From positions 1 to 40,566 of IMG/VR virus record IMGVR_UViG_3300006802_000025: DNA of 40,566 nt, one strand, 5' to 3'. The notes beneath the pieces were generated by a model. It ran no database searches. It was not told the DNA's origin and saw nothing but the letters and a program-made list of their open reading frames with translations. Source of the stretch: a virus. Within the stretch, counting starts at the first letter, position 1. Each line of letters opens with the position of its first letter. The translations under genes were made by a program, and so were the position numbers. Positions 38,953-40,566 of this stretch are shown piece by piece.

Positions 38953-39139
38953 TTGATACCGCCTTAGAACCTTGTTTCGGCTTCGATGCCTTCGCCTTCG
39001 GTTCCTTCACTGGTTTCGGAGATGCCTGTTTCTCTCCATCTGTCGGTAGAGAGTTCGATGGCAGTGGTTTCGATTGTTCCTCTGTCGAGTTCGGGTCTAG
39101 TTGATTCACTCCCCCGTAAAGCTGAATGTGTTTCTTCAT
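38945..39139 (-). CDS. Small Lys/Pro-rich protein overlapping terS (64 aa)
   Basis: ATG 39139 has AGAGGG 7 bases upstream. The 64-aa product (KKHIQLYGGVNQLDP, then KPVKEPKAKASKPKQ) is Lys/Pro/Ser-rich and probably disordered. It lies mostly inside the 3' end of terS in another frame, overlapping by 176 bases. The good ribosome site and the 8-base overlap with the next gene support translation. The alternative is that it is an incidental frame. Confidence 0.45.
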   Translation of the reverse strand: MKKHIQLYGGVNQLDPNSTEEQSKPLPSNSLPTDGEKQASPKPVKEPKAKASKPKQGSKAVSNA

Positions 39140-39731
39140 TTATATACCCTCTGAATTCTCCGTTCGCATCTACTTCGATGTTCACAGATGTTGGTTGCTG
39201 AGTCTTAACGCCAGTATCAATGATAACAGTAATACCGCCACCATTACCAGAACTTTCTTTCTTGGCTCCGTATCTTTGCGAATCATCCTTCTCCGCCGCC
39301 CATTGCAGGGTAGACACCGCAAGCTTTAACCCCGGCTGCATTTCCTTCGGAGCAGTAATAGCCTGCATCGCAATAGCAATCGCCTCATCATGGTAATACT
39401 CCGCCCGATCCCGGTACGCGAGTTCCATCCTACGCTTAAACTCTGGGTTCTGCGCACGCCATAATCTAATGGCAGAGATTGGAGGCATTGAAGCATCCTT
39501 ACTAATATCTGTAAGCGATTTACCACGTGCCAGTGCATCGACAATACGATCACCGATCTCATGTGTATAGGACACCGATGTAGAGCTAAGGTTCTTGTTT
39601 TGGGGAATATAGTTCGCGACTAGGCGACCCGTCTTTAAATCCAGTGCCTCGTACTTATTAATACGCTCATTCCAGATAAGCTGGATATCATGGTTGCCGT
39701 CCAATGTCTCAAGTGCTGTTGAATCACTCAT
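38964..39731 (-). CDS. terS: Terminase small subunit, Sf6-like (255 aa)
   Basis: The central region (EIGDRIVDALARGKSLTDISKDASMPPISAIRLWRAQNPEFKRRMELAYRDRAEYYHDEAIAIA) has the HTH and oligomerisation helices of Sf6-type TerS proteins, which recognise phage DNA for packaging. The C-terminal 70 residues are Glu/Thr/Ser-rich and run out of frame over another gene. The start at ATG 39731 is preferred. A TTG at 39767 would add 12 residues, but neither has a ribosome site. The -35/-10 pair at 39739-39767 puts the RNA start on or near the ATG, suggesting leaderless translation. Confidence 0.75.
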   Translation of the reverse strand: MSDSTALETLDGNHDIQLIWNERINKYEALDLKTGRLVANYIPQNKNLSSTSVSYTHEIGDRIVDALARGKSLTDISKDASMPPISAIRLWRAQNPEFKRRMELAYRDRAEYYHDEAIAIAMQAITAPKEMQPGLKLAVSTLQWAAEKDDSQRYGAKKESSGNGGGITVIIDTGVKTQQPTSVNIEVDANGEFRGYINEETHSALRGSESTRPELDRGTIETTAIELSTDRWRETGISETSEGTEGEGIEAETRF

Positions 39732-39738
39732 AGGTTTC

Positions 39739-39767
39739 AGTATGGCAGAGTATATGGGTCGGGTCAA
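39739..39767 (-). promoter_or_regulatory. Candidate promoter immediately at terS start
   Basis: On the minus strand TTGACC (39762-39767), a 17-bp spacer and CATACT (39739-39744) lie seven bases before the ATG at 39731. The predicted start of transcription coincides with the start codon. It could drive a leaderless terS mRNA. Confidence 0.4.
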
Positions 39768-39776
39768 TAGTTAAAA

Positions 39777-39797
39777 GGCACGGGGCTATAAACCCCG
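39777..39797 (-). terminator. Hairpin between two tandem minus-strand promoters
   Basis: CGGGG (39781-39785) pairs with CCCCG (39793-39797), loop seven bases. On the minus strand it is followed by TGCC and TTTT. It lies between promoters at 39853-39881 and 39739-39767, so it could attenuate transcripts from the upstream one. The gap before the T-run makes it a weak terminator. Confidence 0.4.
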
Positions 39798-39852
39798 CAC
39801 CTCTCAACAAGGAGGTATCCAAGTGCCCACTGGAGAAAGCAAGGATGAAGCC

Positions 39853-39881
39853 AGTATATAAATATAGGGGCTGTGGGTCAA
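39853..39881 (-). promoter_or_regulatory. Candidate sigma-70 promoter for the late operon
   Basis: On the minus strand TTGACC (39876-39881), a 17-bp spacer and TATACT (39853-39858) give five of six matches in each box. It is the best-placed promoter for the packaging-head-tail operon. Confidence 0.6.
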
Positions 39882-39945
39882 GTACTAACATTAGTAGCAA
39901 ATAGTAATTGATTAGTAGATCAAAAAGGTCGGGTATAGTTTCTAC

Positions 39946-40051
39946 AATCTCGGCTCGGTGTGACGCGTGAGGGGAGAGATCATCAGCACGCGGGCGTGGG
40001 GGCACGTACCCCGTGCCTAGGCTCATGCGACATGGGACTCCTGCCGAGATT
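39946..40051. ncRNA. Candidate structured RNA or DNA element (multibranch fold)
   Basis: A perfect 9-bp inverted repeat (AATCTCGGC at 39946-39954, GCCGAGATT at 40043-40051) encloses three hairpins: CGCGTG/CACGCG (39964-39969, 39987-39992), GGCACG/CGTGCC (40001-40006, 40012-40017) and CTCATG/CATGGG with one wobble (40022-40027, 40031-40036). The segment is clearly more GC-rich than its surroundings. A TATAGT box ends 6 bases before 39946 on the plus strand, but no good -35 is present. It is not a tRNA (no T-arm motif). Its strand and role are unknown; it could also be a packaging or replication site. Confidence 0.35.
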
Positions 40052-40054
40052 CCG

Positions 40055-40138
40055 GTTACTAGTAACAAGCCCGAGGACTAAGCGCCTATGAGCAATCAAC
40101 GTGGTCTTAAGGTTAGTGATACAAGATGCTGTAATCAC
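40055..40138. other. Palindrome and inverted repeat upstream of the early promoter
   Basis: GTTACTAGTAAC (40055-40066) is a perfect 12-bp palindrome. GTGATACA (40116-40123) and TGTAATCAC (40130-40138) form an inverted repeat with one bulged base, ending 5 bp before the -35 of the early promoter. Either could be an operator. The rest of 40052-40143 shows nothing else. Confidence 0.4.
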
Positions 40139-40143
40139 GATAC

Positions 40144-40172
40144 TTGACATACTTAATCAGGTTATGTAATAT
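40144..40172 (+). promoter_or_regulatory. Strong sigma-70 promoter for the first early gene
   Basis: Perfect TTGACA (40144-40149), a 17-bp spacer and TAATAT (40167-40172) preceded by TG. The expected RNA start is near 40179, leaving a leader of about 38 bases before the ATG at 40217. Confidence 0.8.
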
Positions 40173-40216
40173 TGCGATCGAGGCAATTAAGCCTTGTTTA
40201 ACGATAGGAGATACTT

Positions 40217-40555
40217 ATGACAACTGAGACAATGACCTCACAACCGACAATCGAGCAACTTACTGCGATGGTAGCCGAGCTAACTAAGAAGCTCGAGGCT
40301 AAGCCTAAGACTAGTGGCGCAGGTGTAAAACACTCGATTATGAAGACAGTGGATACTAAGACAGGTAAAAAGATGCTATTCTTCACCACGCCTAGCATGA
40401 TTGCCCACTCCGAGGCTAAGGGTAAGGACTATCAAGCTAGTATCTTGTTACAACAGCATCAGATTGAACCATTCTTAATGGCCGTTAAAGATGGTTCATT
40501 AACTAAGTTAGCTAAGGCTTTCCTAGAAAACCAATGGAATGAGACTAAATTGTAA
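40217..40555 (+). CDS. Hypothetical 112-aa early protein
   Basis: It is the first gene after the strongest promoter in the window, with AGGAG 7 bases before the ATG. A flexible N-terminus (PTIEQLTAMVAELTKKLEAKPKT) is followed by a compact region (GVKHSIMKTVDTKTGKKMLFFTTPSMIA). The C-terminal part, HQIEPFLMAVKDGSLTKLAKAFLENQW, is helical. No family is recognised. Strong early expression from its own promoter and terminator (125-160 across the join) suggests an abundant early protein, perhaps acting on the host or on phage DNA. Confidence 0.75.
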   Translation: MTTETMTSQPTIEQLTAMVAELTKKLEAKPKTSGAGVKHSIMKTVDTKTGKKMLFFTTPSMIAHSEAKGKDYQASILLQQHQIEPFLMAVKDGSLTKLAKAFLENQWNETKL

Positions 40556-40566
40556 TTATTGAACAA
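40444..40566. repeat. 123-bp terminal direct repeat (assembly closure)
   Basis: Bases 40444-40566 equal bases 1-123 without mismatch. The repeat lies inside a coding sequence and its terminator, which is more like an overlap left by assembling a circular or circularly permuted molecule than a true terminal repeat, though a real short DTR is not excluded. Confidence 0.9.

Noticed and set aside
39946-40051. tRNA gene for the cloverleaf-like element
   Set aside because: No GTTCRA T-loop, no 7-bp acceptor with a CCA-type end, and stem lengths do not fit a tRNA.
39724-40068. 114-codon minus-strand frame across the control region
   Set aside because: It crosses promoters and a structured element, has atypical composition, and includes the antisense of hairpin arms. 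It is better explained as noncoding.

Overview
The window is one complete phage genome, linearised from a circular assembly. The last 123 bases (40444-40566) are identical to bases 1-123, so the unique length is about 40,443 bp. The gene set is that of a tailed, short-tailed (podovirus-like) virulent phage of a Gram-negative bacterium. It has TerS/TerL, portal, scaffold, capsid and tail-tubular proteins, three or four very large ejection-type virion proteins, a family-A DNA polymerase, a primase-helicase and a GH24 lysozyme. I see no integrase, repressor or phage RNA polymerase. The recognisable promoters are sigma-70-like, so host RNA polymerase probably transcribes it. The morphogenesis order (TerS, TerL, portal, Bbp19-like protein, scaffold, capsid, small post-capsid protein, gp11-like and gp12-like tail proteins) resembles Bordetella phage BPP-1. 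No reverse transcriptase or diversity-generating element is visible. The host species cannot be told from the sequence.

Layout. Two divergent arms leave a control region around 39.77-40.21 kb and meet near 17.28 kb. The plus arm runs from 40217 across the join to 17249. It starts with two small early genes and an 870-bp repeat-rich noncoding region (409-1278), which is a candidate origin or regulatory region. Next comes a block of small genes plus an apparently complete ubiquitin-like conjugation cassette: Ubl (2347), E2 (3832), E1 (5949) and JAB/JAMM peptidase (6662), followed by an 84-aa protein and a possible Fe(II)/2OG hydroxylase. Replication genes follow: AEP primase-SF3 helicase, SNF2-type helicase, a putative ssDNA-binding protein, PolA and a VRR-NUC nuclease. 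The lysozyme and a strong terminator (17277) end the arm.

The minus arm runs from terS (39731) to 17298 and carries packaging, head, tail, ejection, fibre and lysis/membrane genes. A sigma-70-like promoter and long hairpin lie just before the capsid gene, and a UUCG-loop terminator lies after the small post-capsid gene.

Most notable: (1) the phage-borne Ubl-E2-E1-JAB pathway, with catalytic motifs visible in all three enzymes; bacterial relatives (Bil and CBASS accessory enzymes) act in anti-phage defence. (2) A classic A-AAA-AAG -1 slippery heptamer with a correctly spaced hairpin at 2665-2698, joining a well-initiated short frame to a longer one. (3) A GC-rich element at 39946-40051 that folds on paper as a 9-bp closing stem with three hairpins. 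(4) A large ejection-protein gene split by a -1 frame change near 27.55 kb. (5) Several long out-of-frame gene overlaps.
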